A DNA stretch of 64,000 nucleotides from Xanthomonas sp. (lineage in GTDB: Bacteria > Pseudomonadota > Gammaproteobacteria > Xanthomonadales > Xanthomonadaceae). The first letter of the stretch is position 1, and each line of letters begins with the position of its first letter. The stretch is from assembly GCA_018262705.1 (NCBI GenBank), contig JADFDQ010000005.1, forward strand, positions 1 through 64,000, written 5' to 3'. The translations under genes and the position numbers were made by a program. Below the pieces are notes generated by a model. It searched no databases. It was not told the DNA's origin and saw nothing but the letters and a program-made list of their open reading frames with translations. Below are positions 47,993 through 55,786 of this stretch, piece after piece.

Positions 47993-48700
47993 GTGAACGA
48001 ACAGCACGGCCACATCGTCAAGAGCCACGACGAGGAGCAGCGACGCCTGCTCGACGAAATCCTGCGCATGGGCGAAATGGCCGCCGCCCAGCTCGACGCC
48101 GCGCTCGACGTCATCGACCGCCGCAACGACCGCGCCGCCGAACGCATCATCGCCGGCGACCGCGCGATCGACGCGCTCGAACACGAGGTCAGCAACGACG
48201 TCATGAAGCTGGCCCTGCGCGGCCCGCTGGCGCGCGACCTGCGCCAGATCCTGGCCGCCCTGCGGATCGCCTCCGACATCGAGCGCATCGGCGACTACGC
48301 GGCCAACCTCGCCAAGCGCTCGATGGCGCTGAACCGCACCCCGCCGCTGCAACCCACCCGCGGCCTGCGCGCGCTGGGCACGCTGGCCGCGCGCCAGACC
48401 CGCGACGTGCTGGCCGCCTACCGCGACGGCGACGCCCAGGCCGCACAGCGCGTCCGCGAACGCGACGCCGAACTCGACGTGCTCTACACCGGCCTGTTCC
48501 GCGAACTGCTGACCTACATGATGGAAGACGCGCACAGCATCACGCCCTGCACCCACCTGCTGTTCATGGCCAAGAACATCGAACGCATCGGTGACCACGC
48601 CACCAACATCGCCGAGAACGTCTGGTTCCTCGTCCACGGCGACGACAACCTGCCGACCCGGGACAAGCGTGACGACACGCATGGTGTTTCGGAGCCCTGA
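47993..48700 (+). CDS. phoU: Phosphate-signalling regulator PhoU
   Basis: A 235-residue protein of two three-helix bundles. The two metal-binding motifs are IASDIERIGDYAANLAKR and MAKNIERIGDHATNIAENV (E..D..RIGD type). PhoU links the Pst transporter to the PhoR kinase and dampens the Pho response. GTG 47993 follows AAAGGAG. It is the last gene of the pst operon and converges with phoB across a terminator. Confidence 0.96.
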   Translation: MNEQHGHIVKSHDEEQRRLLDEILRMGEMAAAQLDAALDVIDRRNDRAAERIIAGDRAIDALEHEVSNDVMKLALRGPLARDLRQILAALRIASDIERIGDYAANLAKRSMALNRTPPLQPTRGLRALGTLAARQTRDVLAAYRDGDAQAAQRVRERDAELDVLYTGLFRELLTYMMEDAHSITPCTHLLFMAKNIERIGDHATNIAENVWFLVHGDDNLPTRDKRDDTHGVSEP

Positions 48701-48717
48701 ACGGACGATCTGACCAA

Positions 48718-48744
48718 GGCAACGCCGATCCGACTGGCGTTGCC
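48718..48744. terminator. Bidirectional terminator between phoU and phoB
   Basis: GGCAACGCC (48718-48726) and GGCGTTGCC (48736-48744) form a 9-bp stem over a 9-nt loop between two convergent genes. The U-tracts are poor on both sides. Confidence 0.65.
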
Positions 48745-48749
48745 CCCGC

Positions 48750-49436
48750 TCACGCCTCCGAGAAGCGGTAGCCGGTGCCGCGCACGGTCTGCACCATGTG
48801 CGCCAGGCCGTGCGGTTCGAGCAGCTTGCGCAGGCGCCGGATATGCACGTCCACGGTGCGCTCCTCCACGTACACGCTGCCGCCCCAGACCTGGTCCAGC
48901 AGCCGCGCGCGCGAATAGACGCGGTCGGCGTGGGTCATGAAGAAATGCAGCAACCGGTATTCGGTCGGGCCAGCCTTGATCTCGGCGTCGCCCGCGAACA
49001 CGCGGTGCGCCGGGCCGTCGATACGCAGGCCGCCGACCTGGATCGAACCGTCGTCGGCGTCGGCCTGGCTGCGGCGCAGCACCGCGCGGATGCGCGCGAC
49101 CAGCTCGCGGGTCGAGAACGGCTTGACCACGTAATCATCGACGCCCGCCTCCAGCCCGCTGACGCGGTCGGCTTCCTCGCCGCGCGCGGTCAGCATGATG
49201 ATCGGCACCTCGGCGCCGCCCTCCTCGCCGCGCAGGCGCCGGGCCAGCTCAAGGCCGGACATGCCGGGGAGCATCCAGTCCAGCAGGATCAAATCCGGCG
49301 GCGCATCCGCGATCGCAACCAGCGCCGCGTGTGCATCGGCGGCGTGCTCCACCTCGATGTCTGCCTTGCGCAGGGCGAAGACGATCATGTCGCGGATCGC
49401 CGCCTCGTCTTCGACCACCAGGACGCGCTTTTGCAT
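48750..49436 (-). CDS. phoB: Phosphate regulon response regulator PhoB
   Basis: A 228-residue OmpR-family regulator. The receiver has acidic VVEDEAAIRD, the phospho-acceptor Asp in LILLDWMLPGMSG, Thr in MLTARG and Lys in DDYVVKPFSTREL. The winged helix has EYRLLHFFMTHADRVYSRARLLDQVWG and the C-terminal HIRRLRKLLEPHGL...RGTGYRF. It binds Pho boxes such as that before pstS. Two Pho-box-like sites precede it, so it is probably autoregulated. No phoR follows; the gene is convergent with phoU, so its kinase must be encoded elsewhere or was separated. Confidence 0.95.
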   Translation of the reverse strand: MQKRVLVVEDEAAIRDMIVFALRKADIEVEHAADAHAALVAIADAPPDLILLDWMLPGMSGLELARRLRGEEGGAEVPIIMLTARGEEADRVSGLEAGVDDYVVKPFSTRELVARIRAVLRRSQADADDGSIQVGGLRIDGPAHRVFAGDAEIKAGPTEYRLLHFFMTHADRVYSRARLLDQVWGGSVYVEERTVDVHIRRLRKLLEPHGLAHMVQTVRGTGYRFSEA

Positions 49437-49447
49437 GTTCGGGTACC

Positions 49448-49465
49448 GTGACGCTTTCGTGACGG
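49448..49465 (-). promoter_or_regulatory. Pho-box-like site 2 upstream of phoB
   Basis: On the minus strand CCGTCAC-GAAA-GCGTCAC has two half-sites in 11-bp register, 12 bases before the phoB start. Its position downstream of the likely promoter would suit negative autoregulation or a second activator dimer. Confidence 0.5.
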
Positions 49466-49485
49466 CTCTATTGCATCCGATAAAG

Positions 49486-49503
49486 ATGACAACACGATGA
49501 CGG
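49486..49503 (-). promoter_or_regulatory. Pho box upstream of phoB
   Basis: On the minus strand CCGTCAT-CGTG-TTGTCAT matches the PhoB consensus in 11-bp register. A TGCAAT -10 candidate (49470-49475) lies 10 bases downstream, the usual spacing for PhoB-dependent promoters. Confidence 0.7.
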
Positions 49504-49773
49504 ATTGGGCAGCGGGTGGCGGACATGCGAAACTGCGCTTATTGGCTCACCGTCACCACCCCATGGCCCCCGCCCCTTCCGATTCCAGCCAGCACACCCC
49601 CCTGATGCGCCATTAGATGTGTGAATTTGCGCTTTTGCGGCTTTTTGCGAGCTCTAACAACATTTTCTCGTTCTGCATTCAGGAGCGTGGGCTACAAATG
49701 GGCTACAGCCAACCATCCCGAGTTGTCCCAAGTTCTGGTTCACACACGCACGCAGGATCGCGAAGTCTGAAGG
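49504..49773. other. Gene-free junction between the chromosome and the conjugative element
   Basis: No gene is supported in these 270 bases. From about 49617 the GC content drops. Three copies of TTTGCG stand at 49626-49631, 49634-49639 and 49644-49649, and two copies of GGGCTACA lie 11 bp apart around 49690-49710. Short direct repeats of this kind are seen at integrase arm sites, in iterons and near oriT, and none of these can be decided here. Everything to the right has conjugation genes, so an element boundary probably lies in this stretch. Confidence 0.4.
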
Positions 49774-52410
49774 TTATCTGCCTACCGCCCGCCCCTTGCC
49801 GCGGACCTGCCTGCGTCGCTCATCCAGCAGCTTCTTGAAGCCCTCGACCTGGCGCTTTTCTCGCTCGTCCAGCGGGCGCACGGTCATATTCTGGATTTGT
49901 GCCACGAGGTCCGAGGCGTTGCGCTTGTAGTTGTCCTGGATCTTCGGTGCCAAGCGCTCGATATCGCTCTCCGAGCCATAGAGACGGTAGTCCTCCTTGG
50001 TGCGGGTGAACGCCACCAGCTGCAGATGGCGGTCGGCCATCTCCGGGCTGGCCAGGTGGAACACCTTGGCCTTGCCCTGCCCCTGGCTCTTGTGGACGGT
50101 CATGGCGTAGGCGTGGGTCAGCGACCGGTAGTCAGCTGTGTCGAACTGGACTAACCGCCCGTCCTGGCTGGGGATGTCGCTCTCCAGCCGCACGGTCAGG
50201 CGGTGGCTGTCCTGCCGCCCAGGCTCGATCTTTTGGACGACGCCCTGGAAGCCGTTCACTACCTTCATCGACTTGTCCCGGGCCGTGAAGCGGATGCGTT
50301 CGCCCTCGGCCACAGTCAGCTCCTGCCAGGTGCCATCGGCCTTGGCCTGGAAGCTGACCTCCTTCTGGCCGAGCTCACCTGTGGCCTTACGCCGGTCCCG
50401 GATTGCATTGTTGAGCATGCGCACATCGGCGCGCGTGCCACCGATCGCCAGCTTGTCGCGCGGAAGCTCGGGCGCGGCCATGTAGTCGTCGGCCAGCTGC
50501 TCGGCCGCCTGCTTGCGAAACTCCGCCCGGTGGATCCTGTTCTGGCTATCGAGCTTGGCCAGGATCTGCTGGCCCAGGTCTGGGGCATCGCTATACATCA
50601 GCCCGGCCAGCTCGCGATCGTCCTGCGCCTTCTGCCGGCGAATGTCGGTCAGCTCCTTGTGCCCCACGGCCTTGGTCAGCAGGTCGAAAGGTTTGCCGGC
50701 GGACACCGGCTGGAGCTGGTGCTTGTCGCCCTGCAGCACCAGCTTGGCACCGGCAGCATCGGTGTAGGTCTGGAGCCGATGGATGATCTGGGTGCCAGCC
50801 ATGCCGGCCTCGTCGAAGATCAGCACATGGCGATTGTTGAGCTGCGTGTTGCCCTGGTCCAGGTCCCACAGCAGCTTCTCTGCCGAAAACGAGGGGATGC
50901 CGGCCTCGGCCTCCAGCTTCTTCGCCGCGTCCCATCCGGTAGACACGCCCAGCACCTCCTGGCCATGCAGGCGCCAGGCGAGCACGGCAACTTCTGAAGT
51001 CGTGGTCTTACCCGTGCCGGCGCGGCCGGACACGATAGCCGTGCCGCCGGTTTCGGCGCACTGGTGGAGCGCCACATCAATTTGCTCCTGGGAGAGCTTG
51101 AAGCCGTTCTTTTTCTCGACCTGCGAAACTGCTTCTTCGACCGTTTCCGGCGAGACCATCACAACGGTGTCGTTCAACCGTTCCCGACCTCGATTGCCGA
51201 TCTCCTGCTCCATGTCGAGCATCCACTGGGCGGCATACTTCACCTCCCCTGGCATCAGCTTCGGATCCTGGTGGTTGGTCAGTTCCACCACGGGGGCGCG
51301 CTTGAGGAAGTCGTCGACCTCCTGCAGCACCGCCTTGGCGTCCTTCTGCCCCACATGTTCGAGTGCCATGCGCTCGATCAGATCGTGCTTGGTGAAGCTG
51401 GCCTCGTGCGTGTGGAGCCTGCGCAGGATCTCGTCGTCGGTGATGGGCTCGCCCAGGATGCAGGCCTTGCTGTGCAGCTCTTCCAGCGTCGGCACCTTGA
51501 GGCTGGGATCCTTTTCCTGGGCTTCCTTCAGCGACTGCTCCCACATCTTGACCAGCTCACCATAGGTGGGCTCGTCCTTGTGCTTGCGCGTGGCCAGCGC
51601 CGCCTGGTCGAAGGTGCCGCCATGCTCGGCGATGTGCTCCTGGATCTGCTTGCGACGCGTGGAGATCCGATCAACCAGTGCCTGGTCGATGCCGGCAATC
51701 TTGAAGTAGACATCGCCGGTCTCCCGGCCGTCGGCATCCAGCTCGCGGTCCTTGATGATCCCGTAGCCCAGCTTGCGCAGCTGCCAGGCGTGCTCTGCGC
51801 GATAGAGCGCACCAGCCGCTCTCGTGGCATCGCACATGTAGTCGGCGTGCAGGGCGCGCCACTTGCCGTCGGAACCTTGCGCGCAGTTGTAGATCAGGGC
51901 ATGGGAGTGAACCTGTGGATCCAGCTCTCGGGATCCGAAGTGGGTGTGCCGAGATGCGACCAGTCCGCGTGTCTCCAGCTGCTCGCCCAGTCCTGCCTTA
52001 CCCGTGCGCACGCGCGCCTGGGTGGACAACCAGTCCAGGGCTGCGTCGACGGCTTCATGATGCGTGGCCAGCAGCTTGTCGCGCTGCTGGTGATCACGCA
52101 CCGAATACTCATGCGAGAAATGTTTGATCGGTGAGAATGTGAAGTCGTGGCCGACGCGGGTGTTGTCGCCTGAGTTCTGACGCAGCCGTTGTCCCTTCGG
52201 TCCGAAGCCATGGGCCAGCTGCTCCATGACCTGGATATCGACTTCGCCCTCCAGGCCAAGGGATACCGCGCCCATACCGAGCCACTGGCTGGAAGACAGC
52301 GCCTCGCCATCCTTTCCCAGGTAATACTCGGTGGCCTTCAGATACTCCAGGACATTGGCGCCGGTGCGCACATCCTCGCCGCGGCCATTGAGTAGCGTTG
52401 TGCGCAGCAT
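49774..52410 (-). CDS. MobF-family conjugative relaxase-helicase (TrwC/TraI-like)
   Basis: An 878-residue protein. The N-terminal relaxase domain has the HUH core ASRHTHFGSRELDPQVHSHAL, with metal His at about 168 and 170 plus the His of SRHTHF. The nicking Tyr should be one of the pair in KATEYYLG near residue 30. The C-terminal helicase has GRAGTGKTTT (~460), FDEAGMAG and MTVHKSQGQG. It cuts at oriT, stays bound to the 5' end and unwinds the strand for transfer. Compared with TrwC (~966 residues) it is slightly short. The start is ATG 52410 (MLRTTLL). It has its own promoter at 52443-52470. Confidence 0.92.
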   Translation of the reverse strand: MLRTTLLNGRGEDVRTGANVLEYLKATEYYLGKDGEALSSSQWLGMGAVSLGLEGEVDIQVMEQLAHGFGPKGQRLRQNSGDNTRVGHDFTFSPIKHFSHEYSVRDHQQRDKLLATHHEAVDAALDWLSTQARVRTGKAGLGEQLETRGLVASRHTHFGSRELDPQVHSHALIYNCAQGSDGKWRALHADYMCDATRAAGALYRAEHAWQLRKLGYGIIKDRELDADGRETGDVYFKIAGIDQALVDRISTRRKQIQEHIAEHGGTFDQAALATRKHKDEPTYGELVKMWEQSLKEAQEKDPSLKVPTLEELHSKACILGEPITDDEILRRLHTHEASFTKHDLIERMALEHVGQKDAKAVLQEVDDFLKRAPVVELTNHQDPKLMPGEVKYAAQWMLDMEQEIGNRGRERLNDTVVMVSPETVEEAVSQVEKKNGFKLSQEQIDVALHQCAETGGTAIVSGRAGTGKTTTSEVAVLAWRLHGQEVLGVSTGWDAAKKLEAEAGIPSFSAEKLLWDLDQGNTQLNNRHVLIFDEAGMAGTQIIHRLQTYTDAAGAKLVLQGDKHQLQPVSAGKPFDLLTKAVGHKELTDIRRQKAQDDRELAGLMYSDAPDLGQQILAKLDSQNRIHRAEFRKQAAEQLADDYMAAPELPRDKLAIGGTRADVRMLNNAIRDRRKATGELGQKEVSFQAKADGTWQELTVAEGERIRFTARDKSMKVVNGFQGVVQKIEPGRQDSHRLTVRLESDIPSQDGRLVQFDTADYRSLTHAYAMTVHKSQGQGKAKVFHLASPEMADRHLQLVAFTRTKEDYRLYGSESDIERLAPKIQDNYKRNASDLVAQIQNMTVRPLDEREKRQVEGFKKLLDERRRQVRGKGRAVGR

Positions 52411-52442
52411 GGGGCCAGGTTTCCTGGGGTGGGTTCATCTCC

Positions 52443-52470
52443 ATCAAAGCCCCATCCGGCCCGCTGTCAA
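52443..52470 (-). promoter_or_regulatory. Element promoter P1 (relaxase gene)
   Basis: Minus strand: TTGACAGCGGGCCGG (52456-52470), a 16-nt spacer and TTTGAT (52443-52448). It lies between the ArdC stop and the relaxase start. The first 15 bases are identical to those of the promoters at 55735, 56194 and 63919. Confidence 0.7.
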
Positions 52471-52473
52471 TCT

Positions 52474-53478
52474 TTAGAGTGTGATCTCCCGGGATCTGCC
52501 GCGCTTGCGCGACCGGGGCTTCTCGATCTCCTGGGCCTGGGGTGTCTGCTCCTGTTGCTGTTCCTTGGCCTGCTCGATCGTGGGGATCTTCTCGATCTCA
52601 AGCTCGGGCACCTTCAGGAACTTCAGGATCTTGCCGCTATCGGCCGCCGCGCGCATCAGCTCGGCTGGATCCTTGCGCAGCAGATCGATCCAGGAATTGA
52701 CATAGGCGATGTGCTGGCTGGGGTCGTATGGCACGCCCAGGCGCCGGCACATGTCGAAGCTCGACATTTCAGCCCGTAGCTCCTCTCGGGCGTATTCCTC
52801 GCCCTGGCGATCGAACGAAAACTTGCGGTTGAGCCTGCTTTCATGACCGGTGGCATGGGCGCACTCGTGAAGCAGCGTGGCCATCCAGCTGGGATCGTCG
52901 CGGAAAGCCTCGCGCTCGGGCATCAGGATCCGGTCCTTGCTGGGCACATAGCAGGCCTGCGTTGCGCCGGACAGGATTGGCACGCCAAGCCCGTCGACGA
53001 TGGCCTGGGCTTCCTGCAGCCGCTCGTCCATTGGTCGCTGTTGGAAGACCTGGGGCGGCGGCAGTCCGTCGATCTGGGTGGCATGGAAGACGAAGAACGG
53101 GAAGGCCACCAGGCGCCGCGGCGCTTCTGCTTCCTGCCCTTCCTCCACTGCTCGTTTGTCCTCTATCTCCTTGTAGGCCACAAGCATCTGCGACTTGGCG
53201 CCGCGCTTGACCTGAGCACCGACGCTGGCCGCCTGCTTGTAGGTCATCCACCGACGGTCGCCCAGCGGGTTCTGGTCCAGCTGCTGCATGCGCCACTCGG
53301 CGATCATCAGCGCGAACTGGTTGCCGCCGCGGTAGTGAGCCCCGGACACAGGGTTGTAGGACAGCGGCGGAATATCGCCCGCGTCCCAGGGTTTCAGGTA
53401 GTGGCTGCTACCGTCCTGTAGGCCCCGGATGAAGACATCGGCCAGGGCTTCGGTGTGCTTGCGGATGGCGGGGTTCAC
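52474..53478 (-). CDS. ArdC-like antirestriction protein with zincin motif
   Basis: A 334-residue protein. The N-terminal ssDNA-binding part (~1-130) has YLKPWDAGDIPPLSYNPVSGAHYRGGNQFALMI and WMTYKQAASVGAQVKRGAKSQ, typical of ArdC/TraC primase N-terminal domains. The metallopeptidase-like half has LLHECAHATGHESRLNR with His204-Glu-Cys-Ala-His. The C-terminal tail is charged and Gln-rich. ArdC proteins enter the recipient with transferred DNA and protect it from restriction. GTG 53478 overlaps the stop of a 46-codon gene (GTGA), so the two are coupled. Confidence 0.87.
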   Translation of the reverse strand: MNPAIRKHTEALADVFIRGLQDGSSHYLKPWDAGDIPPLSYNPVSGAHYRGGNQFALMIAEWRMQQLDQNPLGDRRWMTYKQAASVGAQVKRGAKSQMLVAYKEIEDKRAVEEGQEAEAPRRLVAFPFFVFHATQIDGLPPPQVFQQRPMDERLQEAQAIVDGLGVPILSGATQACYVPSKDRILMPEREAFRDDPSWMATLLHECAHATGHESRLNRKFSFDRQGEEYAREELRAEMSSFDMCRRLGVPYDPSQHIAYVNSWIDLLRKDPAELMRAAADSGKILKFLKVPELEIEKIPTIEQAKEQQQEQTPQAQEIEKPRSRKRGRSREITL

Positions 53479-53615
53479 TGGGCCACCCCATCCTCATCGA
53501 CGCCCTCCAGCAGGGCCTCGATGTCGTCCAGATCCTCGATGTCGATGGTGTCCTCTGACACCAGACCCCAGTCGCGAATGTCGGTTGCACGGATCTCTTC
53601 AATGAAGCACGGCAT
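53475..53615 (-). CDS. Small acidic protein (46 aa) coupled to the ArdC-like gene
   Basis: A frame from ATG 53615 to TGA 53475 with GGGAGAG seven bases upstream. The peptide begins MPCFIEEIRATDIRDWGLVS and continues with a very acidic stretch rich in Asp, Glu and Ile/Leu. It resembles small DNA-mimic or helper peptides in composition only; no family is recognised. It shares the GTGA overlap with the ArdC-like gene and is the first gene behind promoter P2. A role in antirestriction would fit the context but is inference. Confidence 0.6.
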   Translation of the reverse strand: MPCFIEEIRATDIRDWGLVSEDTIDIEDLDDIEALLEGVDEDGVAQ

Positions 53616-53644
53616 GACACTCTCCCGAAAACGGCCCCACTTCC

Positions 53645-53672
53645 ACGCTAGTTCGTGCTAATCCACTGTCAA
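53645..53672 (-). promoter_or_regulatory. Element promoter P2 (46-aa/ArdC unit)
   Basis: Minus strand: TTGACA (53667-53672), a 16-nt spacer and TAGCGT (53645-53650). It has the same spacing and -10 type as the other element promoters but lacks the GCGGGCCGG segment (here GTGGATTAG). The -35 box overlaps the stop of the coupling-protein gene. Confidence 0.55.
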
Positions 53673-55510
53673 GGCCGCAGCCCATGTTTCTTGGCCAGTT
53701 CGGCCAGCCGATCCTCGGGTTCGATGGTGCGCGGCTTCTCGCCGACTGCCTTCGGCTTCATGGCCAGGCGCGACGGTGTCGTCTCGGCATCCTCCTGCTT
53801 CTCCACACGCTCACGCTTGGGCACGCCGCGGGTCCAGGCAGCGGGAACGAATGGCTCGCGCAGCCGTGGCATGGCTTCCCCGGTAAACCTGAGCACCATG
53901 GGGTCTCGGCCGATCGAAACGATGGCCTTGATCCAGAAATTCTTGCCGCGGCGATCGACACCCAGCTCCTGGCCGATGTAGCTGGGAGGGACCACCTGAC
54001 GCTGCTCCTCATGCTGGCCAACGCTCCAGCCATTGCCGCTGCGGGTGTTGTTGGTCAGGGCCACCCGCCGACGCCCGAACAGGTTGGCCAAGGTGTTCTG
54101 GGTCTCGCCCAGTGCGGTCTGGCAAACGATGTGTGTGCTGACCATGGACATCAGGCCGTTGGCGAAGTCGTTGCCGTAGCGGGCCTTGATCTGGTCCAGG
54201 GCCTGGAACCCGAGGATGACCATGCAGCCCTTTGAGCGGCCGATCTCGATCAATGGCCCGATATTGAGCTTGCCGACGCTTGCGAACTCATCGAGCACGA
54301 ATGCAAGGGTGCGGCCCTCCTCGTTGTCGGGGAGCGCGGGTGAGACGATGTTCGGGATCAGCGTGTTCAAGATGGCCGCGATATATCGGCTGGTCATGTC
54401 GCTATCCGGACCTTCGGCCAGGATGATCTGCCGGCGGCCCTGGTAGTCGTCGCGAGCCCAGCGGCGGAAGCTGATCTTCTTCCTGCCCTCGCCTCCCCAG
54501 GCGATGGCAAGCTGCTGGACGATCTGCGTGTGGGCCACGACCGTCTGCAGGATATTGAGCGCGGTCGTGCTGGAAGGATCCTCCATCAGGCGCGCCCCGG
54601 GAGGGTAGTGCTGGAGCAGCAGGTCCTTGAGCTCGTAGGGATCCATGACCAGGGATGCGGCCAGCTCCGGCCAGCCCCACGGCTTGCCATGGTGCTGCCG
54701 ATCGTGCGCCAGCTGGTGGATGACTCCCGACACGATCTGCTGGCTTGCGGCCGACCAGAAATCCCCCTCTTTGCTCGGGATCAGCGACTGGGCGAATACC
54801 TGGATTGCCTGGCTGGTGTTCAAGTCCGCGGCGATATTCCACACATAGCTACGCTTGTCCCAGGGATTGATCAGCGCAGCCTCGGGCAAAGCTGCGGTCC
54901 AGTCCCCTTTGACATCCAGGATGATGGCCTTGCGCCCGTGGCTGCCCATCTCCGCAAGCTGCCGAACCAAAGGCCATAGGATCTGCGTCTTGCCACTGCC
55001 GGGGCTTCCGGCAACCAGCGCGTGCCGTGTCCAGTGTTTCTTGGGCAGGTTCAGCAGTGGATGCAAGCGCATCCAGCCATCTTTCGCACAGCGCCGCTTC
55101 GCAGCCTTGATGGCTTCCTTGCCCTCCAGCAGACGCGGACCCTCGATGTGCCGCAGCCGCGACATGGGCCGGGCTGCCAGCACGCCGATCCACCAGCCGA
55201 TGCCCGTGCCCAGCAGCGTGGCTACAGTCAGGCGCCAGAGCGCGCCGCTGTCTCGCTTGAGCTCGCCCCAGGGAAGCCAGTCCATGTCCGCACGCGTGGC
55301 CGCATAGCGCAACGCGCCTAGTCCGTGCTCCACGGCATCCCACCGCCCCATCGTGGGCGTGGTGCCAACCAACCACAGCAAGAGCATGGCCAGCGCCATG
55401 ACCGCGATGCCGGCAACCGGACCGAACACCAGTGCCTGGTCCCAGCGACGGACGACTTCACTGGCCGCCGCATGCCCGGCCTCCTCGGGGGTGTAGATAT
55501 CACGCGCCAT
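53669..55510 (-). CDS. Type IV coupling protein (TrwB/TraD/VirD4 family)
   Basis: A 613-residue ATPase. Two N-terminal membrane helices (VFGPVAGIAVMALAMLLLWLVG; LTVATLLGTGIGWWIGVLA) anchor it. Walker A is VAGSPGSGKTQ (~168) and the strand-2 motif ILDVKGDW. Walker B is LAFVLDEFASVGKL, followed by ILGFQALDQIKARYG. It links the relaxosome to the type IV secretion channel and powers transfer. ATG 55510 follows GGAGG. It overlaps the small ankyrin-like frame upstream by 11 bases and ends inside promoter P2. Confidence 0.92.
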   Translation of the reverse strand: MARDIYTPEEAGHAAASEVVRRWDQALVFGPVAGIAVMALAMLLLWLVGTTPTMGRWDAVEHGLGALRYAATRADMDWLPWGELKRDSGALWRLTVATLLGTGIGWWIGVLAARPMSRLRHIEGPRLLEGKEAIKAAKRRCAKDGWMRLHPLLNLPKKHWTRHALVAGSPGSGKTQILWPLVRQLAEMGSHGRKAIILDVKGDWTAALPEAALINPWDKRSYVWNIAADLNTSQAIQVFAQSLIPSKEGDFWSAASQQIVSGVIHQLAHDRQHHGKPWGWPELAASLVMDPYELKDLLLQHYPPGARLMEDPSSTTALNILQTVVAHTQIVQQLAIAWGGEGRKKISFRRWARDDYQGRRQIILAEGPDSDMTSRYIAAILNTLIPNIVSPALPDNEEGRTLAFVLDEFASVGKLNIGPLIEIGRSKGCMVILGFQALDQIKARYGNDFANGLMSMVSTHIVCQTALGETQNTLANLFGRRRVALTNNTRSGNGWSVGQHEEQRQVVPPSYIGQELGVDRRGKNFWIKAIVSIGRDPMVLRFTGEAMPRLREPFVPAAWTRGVPKRERVEKQEDAETTPSRLAMKPKAVGEKPRTIEPEDRLAELAKKHGLRP

Positions 55511-55697
55511 CGTCGACCTCCACCCGGTCGGGATCTGCCCCAGCAAACAGCAGGATCTCGGCAGCCTCGCTGTCGTCTCGTGCGACGGCGATAGTCAACG
55601 CCTGCGGATCCACAGGGATGTGCGCTCGAAGCAGTGAGCGCAGACGGTCGATGTCGCTGGTAGCGGCTGCTGCTACCCAAAGGTTCGGAGTGCTCAT
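55500..55697 (-). CDS. Small ankyrin-repeat-like protein (65 aa)
   Basis: The frame from ATG 55697 encodes 65 residues with two ankyrin-like units (NLWVAAAATSDIDRLRSLLRA; LTIAVARDDSEAAEILLFAG). It overlaps the start of the coupling-protein gene, so the two should be cotranscribed. The -10 box of the promoter at 55705-55732 ends seven bases before the ATG, which predicts a leaderless transcript. Only GGA precedes the ATG as a ribosome site. Function is unknown; ankyrin units usually mediate protein contacts. Confidence 0.55.
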   Translation of the reverse strand: MSTPNLWVAAAATSDIDRLRSLLRAHIPVDPQALTIAVARDDSEAAEILLFAGADPDRVEVDDGA

Positions 55698-55704
55698 TCC
55701 AGAA

Positions 55705-55732
55705 AAGGTAAGGCCGTCCGGCCGGCTGTCCA
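55705..55732 (-). promoter_or_regulatory. Element promoter P3 (ankyrin-like/coupling protein unit)
   Basis: Minus strand: TGGACAGCCGGCCGG (first six bases at 55727-55732 as -35), a 16-nt spacer and TACCTT (55705-55710). It is arranged back-to-back with P4; the two -35 boxes are two bases apart and together form an imperfect inverted repeat (CCGGCCGGCTGTC and GACAGCGGGCCGG). Confidence 0.65.
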
Positions 55733-55734
55733 GC

Positions 55735-55762
55735 TTGACAGCGGGCCGGTATGGGCTACCTG
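55735..55762 (+). promoter_or_regulatory. Element promoter P4 (GIY-YIG gene)
   Basis: TTGACAGCGGGCCGG (55735-55749), a 16-nt spacer and TACCTG (55757-55762), 24 bases before ATG 55787. It is the plus-strand partner of divergent P3. Confidence 0.65.
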
Positions 55763-55786
55763 TTGTGAAATCGCCCCTGGAATGCC

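Noticed and set aside
49626-49649. CRISPR-like repeats (TTTGCG x3)
   Set aside because: Units are only six bases long with 2-4-base gaps; no repeat-spacer structure and no cas genes exist in the window.
49617-49838. Open frame of 73 codons at the element boundary
   Set aside because: Cys/Ser/Arg-rich with no conserved motif, and it overlaps the end of the relaxase gene on the other strand.
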